Source of the DNA: JADJPO01 sp963724535
Lineage (GTDB): Bacteria > Actinomycetota > Actinomycetes > Actinomycetales > Kineosporiaceae
Direction of reading: 5' to 3'
DNA length: 64,000 nt
Assembly: GCA_963724535.1 (NCBI GenBank)
Contig: CAVRVD010000013.1
Location: 248,001 to 312,000, forward strand
In this document: positions 54,408 to 63,449 of the stretch, one piece after another
Numbering within the stretch: position 1 is the first letter of the stretch
How the letters are laid out: every line of letters begins with the position of its first letter
Notes under the pieces: model-generated
What the model was told of the DNA's origin: nothing
What the model saw: the letters and a program-made list of their open reading frames with translations, nothing else
The model's database searches: none
Program-made: the position numbers and the translations under genes

Positions 54408-55331
54408 ATGACTACCACCGAAGAGATCCTCCGCAGGGTCGCCGCCGGTGAGCTCAGCCCCGACGACGCCCTCCCACTGCTCGACTCCGCCGGCTTCGAG
54501 GCCGGATCCACGACCACTCCCGCACCCGAGACCGTCACCGAACCCGGGCCGGCCTCCTCCGACGACGACGCACCCCCCTGGGGCTCAACGACGCCGTATC
54601 CGGGTTCCGGAGCCACGCCGTCCGGCCCATCGGTTCCGACGACGGTCACCGCCGTCCGGGTCCACGCCTCCTACCGTTCCGTCGACGTCGTCGCCGACCC
54701 GAGCGTTGCCCAGGTCGCCGTCTCCGGCAACCACACCGTGCGTCTGGAGAACGCGGTGATGGTCGTGGAGAGCCAGGACAGCCCGTTCTCCGGCTTCACC
54801 GGCTCCGGCAAGCCGGGCGCCAAGGGCCAGCCGACGTTCACCTTCGCCGACCTGCCCCGCTCGCTGGCCTATGCCAAGTCCTGGATGGACCAGCGCCTGA
54901 TGGTCCGGATCAACCCCGAGCTGGCCGTCGAGCTGGACTCTGCCGGGGCCAGCATCACGCTGCGGGGTGTCTCCGGCGGGGCCCGGGTGCGGGTGATCGC
55001 CTCGGCACTCAAGCTGGACCGGGTCCGCGGGGCCCTGGACATCGACGCCATGTCGTCCTCGGTCAAGGGCATCGCGGTGCTCACCGGCCCCTCTCGGATC
55101 AGCTGCGAGTCGTCCTCGGTCAAGCTGCTGCTCGGTGAGGGCAGCGACGTGCATATCCGGGCCCGCAACCGGATGGGCAAGGTGGTGCTGCCCAACGCGG
55201 TCTCCACGGGCGGGCTGGTCGACCCCGACGTCAGTGAGGCGACGCTGGGCGCCGGCCGGCACGAGCTGAGCGTCGACGCGGTGATGAGCTCGGTGTTCCT
55301 CACCGATGACACCGGCGGAGGCATGGAATGA
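54408..55331 (+). CDS. putative adhesin-like/DUF4097-type protein with SHOCT-like N-terminus
   Basis: A 307-aa protein. The first 26 residues (EEILRRVAAGELSPDDALPLLD) resemble the short SHOCT/anti-sigma-type helix pair. A Pro/Ser/Thr-rich linker follows, then from about residue 80 a repetitive beta-strand region (VRVIASALKLDRVRGALDID, SVKGIAVLTG, SSVKLLLGEGSDVHIRARN) like the DUF4097 beta-helix. No signal peptide is seen. It overlaps the DUF2089 gene by ATGA. The function is unknown; the partner suggests an envelope-stress type regulator pair. Confidence 0.7.
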   Translation: MTTTEEILRRVAAGELSPDDALPLLDSAGFEAGSTTTPAPETVTEPGPASSDDDAPPWGSTTPYPGSGATPSGPSVPTTVTAVRVHASYRSVDVVADPSVAQVAVSGNHTVRLENAVMVVESQDSPFSGFTGSGKPGAKGQPTFTFADLPRSLAYAKSWMDQRLMVRINPELAVELDSAGASITLRGVSGGARVRVIASALKLDRVRGALDIDAMSSSVKGIAVLTGPSRISCESSSVKLLLGEGSDVHIRARNRMGKVVLPNAVSTGGLVDPDVSEATLGAGRHELSVDAVMSSVFLTDDTGGGME

Positions 55332-55795
55332 GCCGCAACGGCACCGGCTCGCCCAACAGCCCGGACGCGGAGGGCTTCTACCGGGCGCCGCGGGACTGCC
55401 CGGTCTGCAGCGAGGGGTTGCACACCATCCGGCTGGGCTGCTCCAACTGCGGCACCGAGCTGTCCGGGGCCTTCGCCTCGTGCGAGTTCTGCGGTCTGGA
55501 CGACGCCGACCGGGCCCTGCTCAAGGTGTTCCTGGTCTCCCGGGGCACCATGCGCGAGGTCGAGCGGCACCTCGGGGTGAGCTACCCGACCGCTCGGGCC
55601 CGGTTCGACGAGCTGCTGGCCCGGCTGGGCTATCGCGCGTCCGCCACCACCCCCGCACCACCCGACCCGCCGTCGGCCCCAGCCACACCGCCGGCGGCAT
55701 CGGACGCGCGGCTGGTGACCCTGCAGGCCCTGGCGCGCGGTGAGCTGGACGTCGAGACCGCCCGCACCCAGCTGCATCCGGGTGATGAGATGTAG
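55328..55795 (+). CDS. DUF2089 zinc-ribbon/HTH regulator-like protein
   Basis: A 155-aa protein. The N-terminal zinc ribbon has two Cys pairs (CPVC and CSNC) plus CEFC, and is followed by a helix-turn-helix-like region (LLKVFLVSRGTMREVERHLGVSYPTARARFDELL). The C-terminal tail LQALARGELDVETARTQL repeats the RxAxGEL motif found at the N-terminus of its operon partner. DUF2089 proteins are thought to be transcriptional regulators. The ATG overlaps the previous stop. Confidence 0.82.
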   Translation: MSRNGTGSPNSPDAEGFYRAPRDCPVCSEGLHTIRLGCSNCGTELSGAFASCEFCGLDDADRALLKVFLVSRGTMREVERHLGVSYPTARARFDELLARLGYRASATTPAPPDPPSAPATPPAASDARLVTLQALARGELDVETARTQLHPGDEM

Positions 55796-55798
55796 GGC

Positions 55799-56899
55799 AT
55801 GGACCTCATGCCCGGCGTCACCGCCCACACCACCCAGACCGATCGGCTCGCCGTCCACTGGCTCGATCACGGGCCGGACGACGGCGTGCCGGTCGTCCTG
55901 GTCCAGGGGAACCTGAGCACCGGCCGCTTCTACGAGCACGTCCTGGCCGACCTGGCTGCCCGCGCTGCCGCGGCCGGGGTCAGCCTGCGCCTGATCGCCC
56001 CGGACATGCGGGGGTTCGGGCGCACCGATCCCCTGCCGATCGACGCCACTCGTGGTCTGCGGGACTGGTCGGACGACCTGGCCGCGCTGCTGCGGGCGCT
56101 GAGCATCACCCGGCCGGTGCACCTGGTCGGCTGGTCCTCGGCGGGCCTGGCGATCTCCCACTACGCCCTGGAGCACACCGCCGCCGCAGGCGGCACCGGC
56201 GTGGCCTCGCTGACCTACCTCGACCCGATCTCCCCCTACGGCTATGGCGGGGTCCACCGGGACGGCACGCCGTGCGCCCCCGACTGGGCCGGCACCGGCG
56301 GCGGCGGGGTCAACCCGGAGCTGGTGCAACGGCTGCGGGACGGCGACGCCGGCGCCGAGTCCCCGTTCTCGATCCGCAACGTCATCAACGGGCTGTACTG
56401 GCGGCCCGACTTCCGGACCGAGGCGGCTCGCGAGGACCTGCTCGTCGAGGAGATCCTGCTGACCTCCATCGGCGAGGACGTCTACCCCGGCGACGCCACG
56501 GTGTCGCAGAACTGGCCCGGGTTCGCCCCGGGCACCCGCGGCATCCTCAACGCCCTGTCCGGCAAGTACTCCACCTGGGCCGACATCGTCGCCGCCGACC
56601 CGAAGCCACCGGTCCTGTGGACCCACGGCGATGCCGACCTCATCGTCGCGGACGGCGCGGCCCTGGAGGTGGGCGCGCTCGGTGCCGCCGGGGCGATCCC
56701 CGGGTGGCCCGGCGAGGACACCTACCCGGCCCAGCCGATGGTGACCCAGATCCGCGACGTCCTGGCCGCCTACGCCGAGGCCGGTGGCAGCGTCCAGGTG
56801 GAGATGTTCGAGGGCTCGGGGCACGGGCCGCTGTTCGACGCCCAGGACCGGTGGTGCCAGGTAGTGGCCGACTTCCTGGTCCGCGCCGAGCGGGGCTGA
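55799..56899 (+). CDS. alpha/beta hydrolase
   Basis: A 366-aa alpha/beta hydrolase. The N-terminal VVLVQGNLSTGRF is the oxyanion strand-loop, GWSSAGLAIS is the nucleophile elbow with the catalytic serine, and EGSGHGPLFD carries the catalytic histidine. A lid insertion (about residues 135-230) lies between the core halves. The substrate is unknown. ATG 55799 follows the DUF2089 stop by three bases, so it may share that operon. Confidence 0.82.
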   Translation: MDLMPGVTAHTTQTDRLAVHWLDHGPDDGVPVVLVQGNLSTGRFYEHVLADLAARAAAAGVSLRLIAPDMRGFGRTDPLPIDATRGLRDWSDDLAALLRALSITRPVHLVGWSSAGLAISHYALEHTAAAGGTGVASLTYLDPISPYGYGGVHRDGTPCAPDWAGTGGGGVNPELVQRLRDGDAGAESPFSIRNVINGLYWRPDFRTEAAREDLLVEEILLTSIGEDVYPGDATVSQNWPGFAPGTRGILNALSGKYSTWADIVAADPKPPVLWTHGDADLIVADGAALEVGALGAAGAIPGWPGEDTYPAQPMVTQIRDVLAAYAEAGGSVQVEMFEGSGHGPLFDAQDRWCQVVADFLVRAERG

Positions 56900-56969
56900 T
56901 CACGGTGCATCGGCGGGGAGAACCGCAGCGTCGGTCTGGAAGACCACGCCGAGCCCGCGGCCCTTGACC

Positions 56970-58160
56970 TCAGCCCAGCGCCTGGTCGATGTCCTCGAGC
57001 AGGTCCTCGACGTCCTCCAGCCCGACCGAGATCCGGACCACGCCGTCGGTGATCCCGGCGTGGGCGCGGGCCGCCGGGGTCATCCGGCGGTGCGTGGTGG
57101 TCGCCGGGTGGGTGGCCAGCGACTTGGCGTCGCCGAGGTTGTTCGACAGGTCGATCAGGCGCAGCGCGTCGACGAAGCCGAACGCACCGTCCTTGCCGCC
57201 GTCCACCTCGAAGGTGACCACGGTGCCCCCCGCCGACATCTGCCGCTTGGCCAGGTCGTGCTGCGGATGGCTGTCCAGGAACGGGTAGCGCACCAGGGGC
57301 ACCCTCGGGTGCTCGGCCAGGTGGGCGGCGATCCGCTCCGCTGCGGCGCACTGCGCCTCGATGCGCAGCTGCAGCGTCTCCAGGCCCTTGAGCAGGACCC
57401 AGGCGTTGAACGGGCTCATCGAGGGTCCGGTGTGCCGCATCAGCGTCTGCACCCCGCCGTCGATGTAGTCCTTCTCCCCCAGGATCGCCCCGCCGAGCAC
57501 CCGACCCTGACCGTCGATGTGCTTGGTCGCCGAGTACACGACCACGTCCGCGCCGAGCTCGAGCGGACGTTGCAGCAACGGCGTGGCGAACACGTTGTCC
57601 ACCACCACCTTTGCGCCCGCGGCATGGGCAAGCTCGCTGACCGCGGCGATGTCGACCAGGTCCTGCATCGGGTTGGACGGGGACTCGAAGAACACCGCCT
57701 GGGCAGGCGCGGCAAGCCCCTGCTGCCACTGGGCCAGGTCGTGGCCGTCGACGAAGTCGCACCTGATCCCCCACCGCGGCAGCAGCTCGTCGAGGATGAC
57801 GAAGCACGACCCGAACAAGGCGCGCGCCGCGACCACTCGGTCCCCGGCGTTCAGGAACGCCATCAGCGAGGTGAACACCGCCGACATCCCGGTCGCCGTG
57901 GCGAAACAGGCCGGCGCCCCCTCCATGAGACGCAGTCGTTCCTCGAACACCGCGACGGTCGGGTTGCCGTAGCGGGAGTACATGTAGTGGTCCACGGCAC
58001 CGGCGAACGCGCCCTCGGCCTGGGCCGCGTCGTCATAGACATAGCCCTGGGTCAGATACAGCGCCTCGGCGGTCTCGGCGAAGCCGGACCGTGCCAACCC
58101 ACCCCGGACGGCGAGAGTCCTTGGCCGCCAGCTGATTCGGTCAGGCCGCGCCTCGGTCAC
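56970..58160 (-). CDS. metZ: O-succinylhomoserine sulfhydrylase (Cys/Met metabolism PLP enzyme)
   Basis: A 396-aa gamma-family PLP enzyme. Signatures: YMYSRYGNPTVAVFEERL, ATGMSAVFTSLMAFL, FFESPSNPMQDLVDI, VVVDNVFATPLLQRPLELG and the PLP lysine in VVYSATKHIDGQGR. The sequence resembles MetZ, which makes homocysteine from O-succinylhomoserine and sulfide. GTG 58160 overlaps the rhodanese stop as GTGA. The rhodanese-MetZ pair is common in actinobacteria and suggests sulfur delivery, though sulfide is the normal donor. Confidence 0.88.
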   Translation of the reverse strand: MTEARPDRISWRPRTLAVRGGLARSGFAETAEALYLTQGYVYDDAAQAEGAFAGAVDHYMYSRYGNPTVAVFEERLRLMEGAPACFATATGMSAVFTSLMAFLNAGDRVVAARALFGSCFVILDELLPRWGIRCDFVDGHDLAQWQQGLAAPAQAVFFESPSNPMQDLVDIAAVSELAHAAGAKVVVDNVFATPLLQRPLELGADVVVYSATKHIDGQGRVLGGAILGEKDYIDGGVQTLMRHTGPSMSPFNAWVLLKGLETLQLRIEAQCAAAERIAAHLAEHPRVPLVRYPFLDSHPQHDLAKRQMSAGGTVVTFEVDGGKDGAFGFVDALRLIDLSNNLGDAKSLATHPATTTHRRMTPAARAHAGITDGVVRISVGLEDVEDLLEDIDQALG

Positions 58161-58582
58161 GACTGTCGCCAGGGCAGACCGACAGCCTTCCAGCCGCCGC
58201 TGGTACCCCGGTGACCCGACTCGTCCATCGGACCCTCGAAGCCGTCGGCGACGTTGTAGGCACGGCGGTACCCGGCCTCGGTGGCGAGGCGGGCCGCCCC
58301 GACCGAGCGCACCCCGGAGCGGCACAGGAACGCCACCGGCTGATCGGGCCCCACCCCAGCGGCTGCCAGCTCCTCGAGGAAGCAGGGGTTGCGGGCCCCG
58401 TCGGGGAAGCGGACCCATTCCACCCGGACGACGTCGCGGCCCAGCGCAGACAGGTCCGGCAACCCGACATAGGCCCACTCGGCCGCGGTCCGGCAGTCGA
58501 CCAGCACAGCCTTCGATTCGTCTCGGATCAGCTGGTAGGCCTCGGTCGGTGACAGGTCACCCGCGTAGGTCATGGTTCCCAT
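58157..58582 (-). CDS. single-domain rhodanese
   Basis: A 141-aa rhodanese-like sulfurtransferase. The active-site loop FLCRSGVRS places the persulfide cysteine at residue 87, and VLVDCRTAAEWAYVGLPD forms the N-terminal part. It is upstream of metZ with a four-base overlap, so it is likely cotranscribed and involved in sulfur handling. ATG 58573 (MTYAG) is an alternative start. Confidence 0.88.
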   Translation of the reverse strand: MGTMTYAGDLSPTEAYQLIRDESKAVLVDCRTAAEWAYVGLPDLSALGRDVVRVEWVRFPDGARNPCFLEELAAAGVGPDQPVAFLCRSGVRSVGAARLATEAGYRRAYNVADGFEGPMDESGHRGTSGGWKAVGLPWRQS

Positions 58583-58613
58583 CGTCGCAGAGCCCGCACG
58601 TCCAGCGGCCGGC

Positions 58614-59681
58614 TCACCCGTGCCGGGTCAGGTAGGTCTCGGCGAGGGCGCAGGTTCGGGCGGCGAAGGTGTCGGACAGCTCGGTCGCGGTGGGCACCCG
58701 ATGGTGGGTTCCCAACCAGGCGAGCAGGCTCATCCGGCGCAGCATCACCAGCGTGTCGACCTCGGCGGCGTCTTCAGCCGGCACCGGCTCCACGGCGCGG
58801 TACCCGTCCAGCCAGGCCTCGATGGCGTCCGGCAGGTCCGGCCGGTCCTCGACGAAGCTCAGCGCCGCGGCCAGGTCGTACAGGTACCAGCTGAACCCGC
58901 AGTCGTCGAAGTCGATGACGCTGATCCCGGACCCGGGGTCGACGGCGGCCGGCTCGACGAGCAGGTTCGCGGCGCGCAGGTCGGCGTGCACCAGACCGAA
59001 CCGGTCAGCGCCGGTCCCATAGCCGCTCAACCGGCGGCTGACGACGGCCTCGGTGCGGGCGAGCAGCTGGCGCTCCGCGGGTCCGACCCCGGGTCCGTCC
59101 TGCCAGCGCCCCCAGCGCGGGGCCGGGCCGAACGCGGCGTCGGCGTCCCAGCGAAACCGGTCGAACCACGCCGGTGGCCGCCATGCGCGGGCATGGGCGT
59201 GCAGCCGGGCGGTGATCCGGCCGAGGAGCGCGGCGAGCGGCACCAGCGCCTCCGGCGCGGGCTCAGCGCCGGGCAGCAGCTCGAACAGCACCACCGAGCG
59301 GTCCGGGCCACCACCGGGGTCGGCCACCTGGACGACGCGCTCGCCGTCCGCCGCCGGTTCGACCCGGGGGGTGCGCACCCCGGCCTCGTCCCGGACGGCG
59401 TCCAGCCAGGCCAGCTCCGAGGCGATCTGGGTCGGGGTGTGGTAGCCGAGCCGATGCACGCGCAGGATCCGCCACTGTCCGCCGGCGCCGACCCGGAAGG
59501 TCGCGTTCTCGGAGATCGTGACCGGCTCGAGAAGGACCTCGGCCGGCGTGAGGTCGGCCGCGACCGCCGGGTAGCGCGCCAATGCGGCCCGGGCCACCCG
59601 GGCCATCCGCTCGCTCGCCCCCACCTGGGCGGACAGGTCGTGGCAGGTCGTCTCGGGGTCATCCCGGCGTCGGCTCGGCAT
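58614..59681 (-). CDS. APH-family phosphotransferase
   Basis: A 355-aa aminoglycoside phosphotransferase/choline-kinase fold protein. The catalytic loop GLVHADLRAANLL and the metal-binding VIDFDDCGFSWYLYDLA are intact. Residues ENATFRV and WRILRVHRLGY represent the ATP-binding N-lobe. It is not predicted to be an antibiotic-resistance enzyme; related kinases next to class III aminotransferases phosphorylate small metabolites such as hydroxylysine. It is divergent from gabT across 63 bp. Confidence 0.8.
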   Translation of the reverse strand: MPSRRRDDPETTCHDLSAQVGASERMARVARAALARYPAVAADLTPAEVLLEPVTISENATFRVGAGGQWRILRVHRLGYHTPTQIASELAWLDAVRDEAGVRTPRVEPAADGERVVQVADPGGGPDRSVVLFELLPGAEPAPEALVPLAALLGRITARLHAHARAWRPPAWFDRFRWDADAAFGPAPRWGRWQDGPGVGPAERQLLARTEAVVSRRLSGYGTGADRFGLVHADLRAANLLVEPAAVDPGSGISVIDFDDCGFSWYLYDLAAALSFVEDRPDLPDAIEAWLDGYRAVEPVPAEDAAEVDTLVMLRRMSLLAWLGTHHRVPTATELSDTFAARTCALAETYLTRHG

Positions 59682-59744
59682 CGCCTCGGCTCACCTCGCA
59701 ATCGTCATGGCTGACCAGCGCCGACAGACCGTACCGTGTGCACC

Positions 59745-61133
59745 ATGACCCAGACTCTGCCGCCGACGGCCTCGACGCCGGGCCCCGGCTCGGACCCGTC
59801 CTCCGGGGTCGCCCAGGAGCGTCGCCTGGTGACCGCCGTCCCCGGTCCCGCCTCGCAGGCCCTGCACGCCCGCAAGCTCGGCGCGGTGGCCGCCGGGGTG
59901 GGCACGATCCTGCCGGTCTACGTCGAGCGGGCCGGCGGCGGCGTCCTGGTCGACGTCGACGGCAACCACCTGATCGACTTCGGCTCGGGCATCGCAGTGA
60001 CCACCGTGGGCAACGCCAACCCCCGGGTCGCCCGCGCGGTGCAGACCCAGGTCGCCGAGTTCACCCACACCTGCTTCATGGTGACCCCGTACGAGGAGTA
60101 CGTGGCCGTCTGCGAGGCGCTCAACCGGCTCGCGCCCGGCGACACCGAGAAGCGCTCAGCCCTGTTCAACTCCGGCGCCGAGGCGGTCGAGAACGCCGTA
60201 AAGATCGCCCGCCGGTACTCGGGTCGGGACGCGGTCGTCGTGTTCGACCACGCCTACCACGGGCGCACCAACCTGACCATGGCGATGACCGCCAAGAACA
60301 TGCCGTACAAGGACGGCTTCGGGCCCTTCGCGGGCGAGGTCTACCGGGTGCCGATGTCCTACCCGTTCCGCGACCCGGACGGCATGACCGGCGCCGAGGC
60401 CGCCGCCCGGGCGATCTCGGTCATCGACAAGCAGGTCGGCGTCAACCGCACCGCGGCCGTGGTCCTCGAGCCGATCCAGGGCGAGGGCGGGTTCGTGGTC
60501 CCGGCGCCGGGTTTCCTGTCGGCAATCGCGTCCTGGTGCGCCGAGAACGGGGTGCTGTTCGTCGCCGACGAGATCCAGACCGGCTTCGCCCGGACCGCGG
60601 CGATGTTCGCCTGCGAGCACGAGAGTGTCGTACCCGACCTGATCACCACCGCGAAGGGGATCGCCGGCGGCCTGCCCCTGGCCGCGGTCACCGGCCGGGC
60701 CACGATCATGGACTCGGTGCACGGCGGCGGCCTGGGCGGCACCTACGGCGGCAACCCGGTGGCCTGCGTGGCGGCGCTCGGCGCGATCGAGACCATCGAG
60801 ACCGAGGACCTGGTCGACGCGGCCCGCCGGATCGAGGCCGTGATGCGGCCCCGGCTCGAGCAGCTCGCCGAGCGCACCGACGCCATCGGCGACGTGCGTG
60901 GCCGCGGCGCCATGCTGGCGGTCGAGATCGTCAAGCCGGGCACCCGGACGACGAGCAAGGAGCCGGACGCCGCCGAGACGGCGCGGATCAACGCCGCCTG
61001 CCACCAGGCCGGACTGGTCACACTGACCTGCGGCACGTACGGCAACGTGCTGCGCTTCCTGCCGCCGCTGGTGATCGGCGAGGACCTGCTCGCCGAGGGG
61101 TTGGACATCCTGGAAGAGGCCGTCACCGGCTGA
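59745..61133 (+). CDS. gabT: class III aminotransferase, 4-aminobutyrate aminotransferase-like
   Basis: A 462-aa PLP enzyme. Motifs: DFGSGIAVTTVGNANPRV, NSGAEAVENAVKIARRYSGR, VVLEPIQGEGGF, LFVADEIQTGFART and the PLP lysine in TTAKGIAGGLPLAAVTG. These fit GabT, which converts GABA to succinate semialdehyde. ATG 59745 lies seven bases after TACCGT (59732-59737). No intact succinate-semialdehyde dehydrogenase is next to it; only a remnant occurs at 22.8-23.3 kb. Confidence 0.88.
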   Translation: MTQTLPPTASTPGPGSDPSSGVAQERRLVTAVPGPASQALHARKLGAVAAGVGTILPVYVERAGGGVLVDVDGNHLIDFGSGIAVTTVGNANPRVARAVQTQVAEFTHTCFMVTPYEEYVAVCEALNRLAPGDTEKRSALFNSGAEAVENAVKIARRYSGRDAVVVFDHAYHGRTNLTMAMTAKNMPYKDGFGPFAGEVYRVPMSYPFRDPDGMTGAEAAARAISVIDKQVGVNRTAAVVLEPIQGEGGFVVPAPGFLSAIASWCAENGVLFVADEIQTGFARTAAMFACEHESVVPDLITTAKGIAGGLPLAAVTGRATIMDSVHGGGLGGTYGGNPVACVAALGAIETIETEDLVDAARRIEAVMRPRLEQLAERTDAIGDVRGRGAMLAVEIVKPGTRTTSKEPDAAETARINAACHQAGLVTLTCGTYGNVLRFLPPLVIGEDLLAEGLDILEEAVTG

Positions 61134-61146
61134 GCGCAAGCCGGCC

Positions 61147-61890
61147 CTACAGACCCGAGTCGGCGGTGCGGACCAGGATCCGACCGCACTCCTCGCAGCG
61201 GATCACGGCGTCCTCGGCAGCGTCCCGCAGCCGACCGAGGTCGGTCGTGTTCAGCTCCAGCCGGCACCCCTCGCAGCGGCGCTGGTGCAGCCGGGCCGCG
61301 CCGATGCCGCCGCCGCCGGAGCGGATCCGCTCGTACAGGGCCATCAGGTCGGCGGGCAGGCCGGCGGCAGCGGCGGCCCGCTGCCGGGCGTGGTCGGCCT
61401 CGTGCTGCTCGATCTCGGCCAGCGCGGCGTCCCGCCGCCGGGTGACCTCGGCGACGGTGTCGGCGACCGAGGTCACGTCGGACCGCGCCCGCGCCAGCTC
61501 GGCAGTCGCCTCCTCCAGGCGCTCCATCACCTCGAGCTCGGCGTCCTCGAGCGAGCGCTGCCGGGCGGCAAGAGTGGCCGCCTCGTGCTGGATCGCCTGG
61601 AGGTCCTTGGCGCTGCCCAGACCTGAGTCCAACCGGGCCTGGTCTCGGGCGGCGCGCTGCCGGACCTGCTCGACGTCAGCCTCCGCCTTGGCCAGCTCGC
61701 GCTGCAGGTCATCGACGGTGGTCTGCGCCGCGACCTGCTGGTCGCCGAGAGCTCGGGAACGCTCGGCGAGGGCGTCCAGTTCGGCGTGCGCGGGAAGGGT
61801 CCGGCGCCGATGCTCGAGCTGGGCCAGTCGGGTGTCGTGGGCCTGGACGTCGAGGAGTCGCCACTGATCAATGGCCGGAGCGCTCACCAC
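61147..61890 (-). CDS. C4 zinc-ribbon coiled-coil protein (DUF164/Rv2229c-like)
   Basis: A 247-aa protein. A long coiled coil (about residues 10-180, rich in Glu/Arg/Ala) is followed by a C4 zinc ribbon with CEGC and CEEC pairs. The bacterial family is paired with Nif3-like genes and its role is unclear. GTG 61890 is six bases after TAGGGT on the minus strand. The Nif3-like gene lies 17 bp upstream. Confidence 0.87.
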   Translation of the reverse strand: MVSAPAIDQWRLLDVQAHDTRLAQLEHRRRTLPAHAELDALAERSRALGDQQVAAQTTVDDLQRELAKAEADVEQVRQRAARDQARLDSGLGSAKDLQAIQHEAATLAARQRSLEDAELEVMERLEEATAELARARSDVTSVADTVAEVTRRRDAALAEIEQHEADHARQRAAAAAGLPADLMALYERIRSGGGGIGAARLHQRRCEGCRLELNTTDLGRLRDAAEDAVIRCEECGRILVRTADSGL

Positions 61891-61902
61891 GCCGCCACCC
61901 TA
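61891..61902 (-). promoter_or_regulatory. leaderless promoter -10 (TAGGGT) for the zinc-ribbon gene
   Basis: Minus-strand TAGGGT (61902 to 61897), six bases, then GTG 61890. It lies in the 17-bp gap after the Nif3-like gene, so the zinc-ribbon gene may also have its own transcript. Confidence 0.5.
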
Positions 61903-61907
61903 GTGGG

Positions 61908-63086
61908 CTAGCGGACGACGCCGCCCGGGCTCGGTACCCGGAAGTTCCACGGGTCGGTGCTGCGGCAGCTGACCACGACCTCGATCGGCGTTCCCGCCGC
62001 CTCGAGGTGTCCCTCCAGCCGGTTGGCGACCCCGGCCAGCCAGGGCCACTCGCTGGACCAGTGCGCGACGTCGACGAGGAACGGCGGCTGCTCGCCGGCC
62101 TCCTCGCGGGCCTCGCTGGTCGGGTGGTGGCGCAGGTCGGCGGTGACGTAGACGTCGGCCTGGCTGGCCCGAGCGGCTTCGAGCAGAGAGTCGCCGGCGC
62201 CGCCGCAGACAGCGACCCGCTCGACGACGGCGGTCGGCTCGCCGGCGACCCGCACGCCTTGGGCCGTGGCCGGCAGGGCCTCGGCGACCAGCAGGGCGAA
62301 CTCGCGCAGGGTGGTGGGTCCGGCGAGGTGACCGACCCGGCCGATCCCGCGGGAGCCCGACCAGGACGCCAGCTCGTAGACGTCGACGGCGGGCTGCTCG
62401 TAGGGATGCACCTGGTGCAGGGCGGACAGCACCGACGACCGTCGGGTGCGCGGCAGCACCATCTCAACGCGCTGTTCGGCGACGTCGGCGCGCCGGCCCG
62501 GCTGTCCGCTGGTCGGTGTCGCACGCCGACTGGGGACGAAGGTGCCAGTGCCCTCGGCAACGAACGCGCACCGTGAGTAGCCCCCCACCTCCCCCGCACC
62601 GACCTTCGCCAGGGCGTCGACGAGCGGGTCGACGCTGTCCTGCGGCACGAAGGTGACGACCTTGTCGATCGGGTCGGGTGCGTCGGCCGACAGCGGGTGC
62701 AGGTCACGCAGGCCAAGCACTCGGGCCAGGGCGTCGGACACCCCGGGGGCGGCCGCGTCGGCGTTGGTGTGCGCGGTGTACAGGGCGCACTCGGACCGGA
62801 CCAACCGGTGCAGCAGGCGCCCCTTCGCCGTGGTGGCGGCCATGGCGTGCACCGGTCTGAGCAGCAGCGGATGATGGGTGATGATCAGGTCGGCCCGCCA
62901 CTCCAGCGCCTCGTCGACCACCGAGGCGACCGGGTCGACCGCCAACAGCACCCGGCGCACCGACGCGGAGGGGTCGCCGCAGACCAGGCCGACCCGGTCC
63001 CAGTCCCTGGCCCAGGCTGGGTTGTACAGCCGTTCCAGGACACCGATCACCTGTCCCAGGGTGGGGTTGCGCACGTCGTTGGTCAC
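61908..63086 (-). CDS. Nif3-like dinuclear metal-centre protein
   Basis: A 392-aa Nif3/YbgI-family protein forming metal-bound hexameric rings. Signatures: WDRVGLVCGDPSASVRRVLLAVD, ADLIITHHPLLLRP (metal histidines), YTAHTNADAAAPGVSDALA, a central YqfO-type insertion (VTFVPQDSVDPLVDALAKVG...HPYEQPAVDVYEL), and the C-terminal VCGGAGDSLL and DVAHWSSEWPW. Start GTG 63086 is seven bases after TACTGT; the longer frame to 63200 is not supported. The biochemical role remains unclear across the family. Confidence 0.88.
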   Translation of the reverse strand: MTNDVRNPTLGQVIGVLERLYNPAWARDWDRVGLVCGDPSASVRRVLLAVDPVASVVDEALEWRADLIITHHPLLLRPVHAMAATTAKGRLLHRLVRSECALYTAHTNADAAAPGVSDALARVLGLRDLHPLSADAPDPIDKVVTFVPQDSVDPLVDALAKVGAGEVGGYSRCAFVAEGTGTFVPSRRATPTSGQPGRRADVAEQRVEMVLPRTRRSSVLSALHQVHPYEQPAVDVYELASWSGSRGIGRVGHLAGPTTLREFALLVAEALPATAQGVRVAGEPTAVVERVAVCGGAGDSLLEAARASQADVYVTADLRHHPTSEAREEAGEQPPFLVDVAHWSSEWPWLAGVANRLEGHLEAAGTPIEVVVSCRSTDPWNFRVPSPGGVVR

Positions 63087-63329
63087 GGAACGCACAGTAG
63101 CGCTCACCATCAGCCGCCGAGATGCACCGATCGGGCGATGACCGGAGACGTCATCACCCTCAGTGAGATTGCCCGGCATTCGGCTACGTGGCGTCATCAC
63201 CGGCGGCAGAAATGGCCGAACAGCCGACTGGCGTCGTCAAACATTCGGGACCGCCCTACGCCCCGAGATCGACGCCCGGTGCGTGAGAATCCCATCTGAC
63301 GCGTCTGAACGGCACCCGGACGAGGATCG

Positions 63330-63405
63330 TGGTGGGCCCGGCCGGACTCGAACCGACGACAACCGCGGTGTAAGCGCGGTGCTCTACCAGCTGAGCTACA
63401 GGCCC
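63330..63405 (-). tRNA. tRNA-Val(TAC)
   Basis: A minus-strand cloverleaf of 76 nt including an encoded CCA. The acceptor pairs GGGCCTG with CGGGCCC, the D-loop reads AGCTCAGCTGGTAGAGC, the anticodon stem CCGCG/CGCGG holds loop CTTACAC with anticodon TAC, and the T-arm has GGTTCGAGTCC. It reads GUA valine codons. Confidence 0.95.
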
Positions 63406-63449
63406 AGAGCCGACGAGAGGCCGCCGGCGGTGACGCGATGGCGCCATCA

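Noticed and set aside
58614..59681. Aminoglycoside resistance gene
   Set aside because: Only the general kinase fold matches; it sits beside gabT in backbone DNA with no resistance context.
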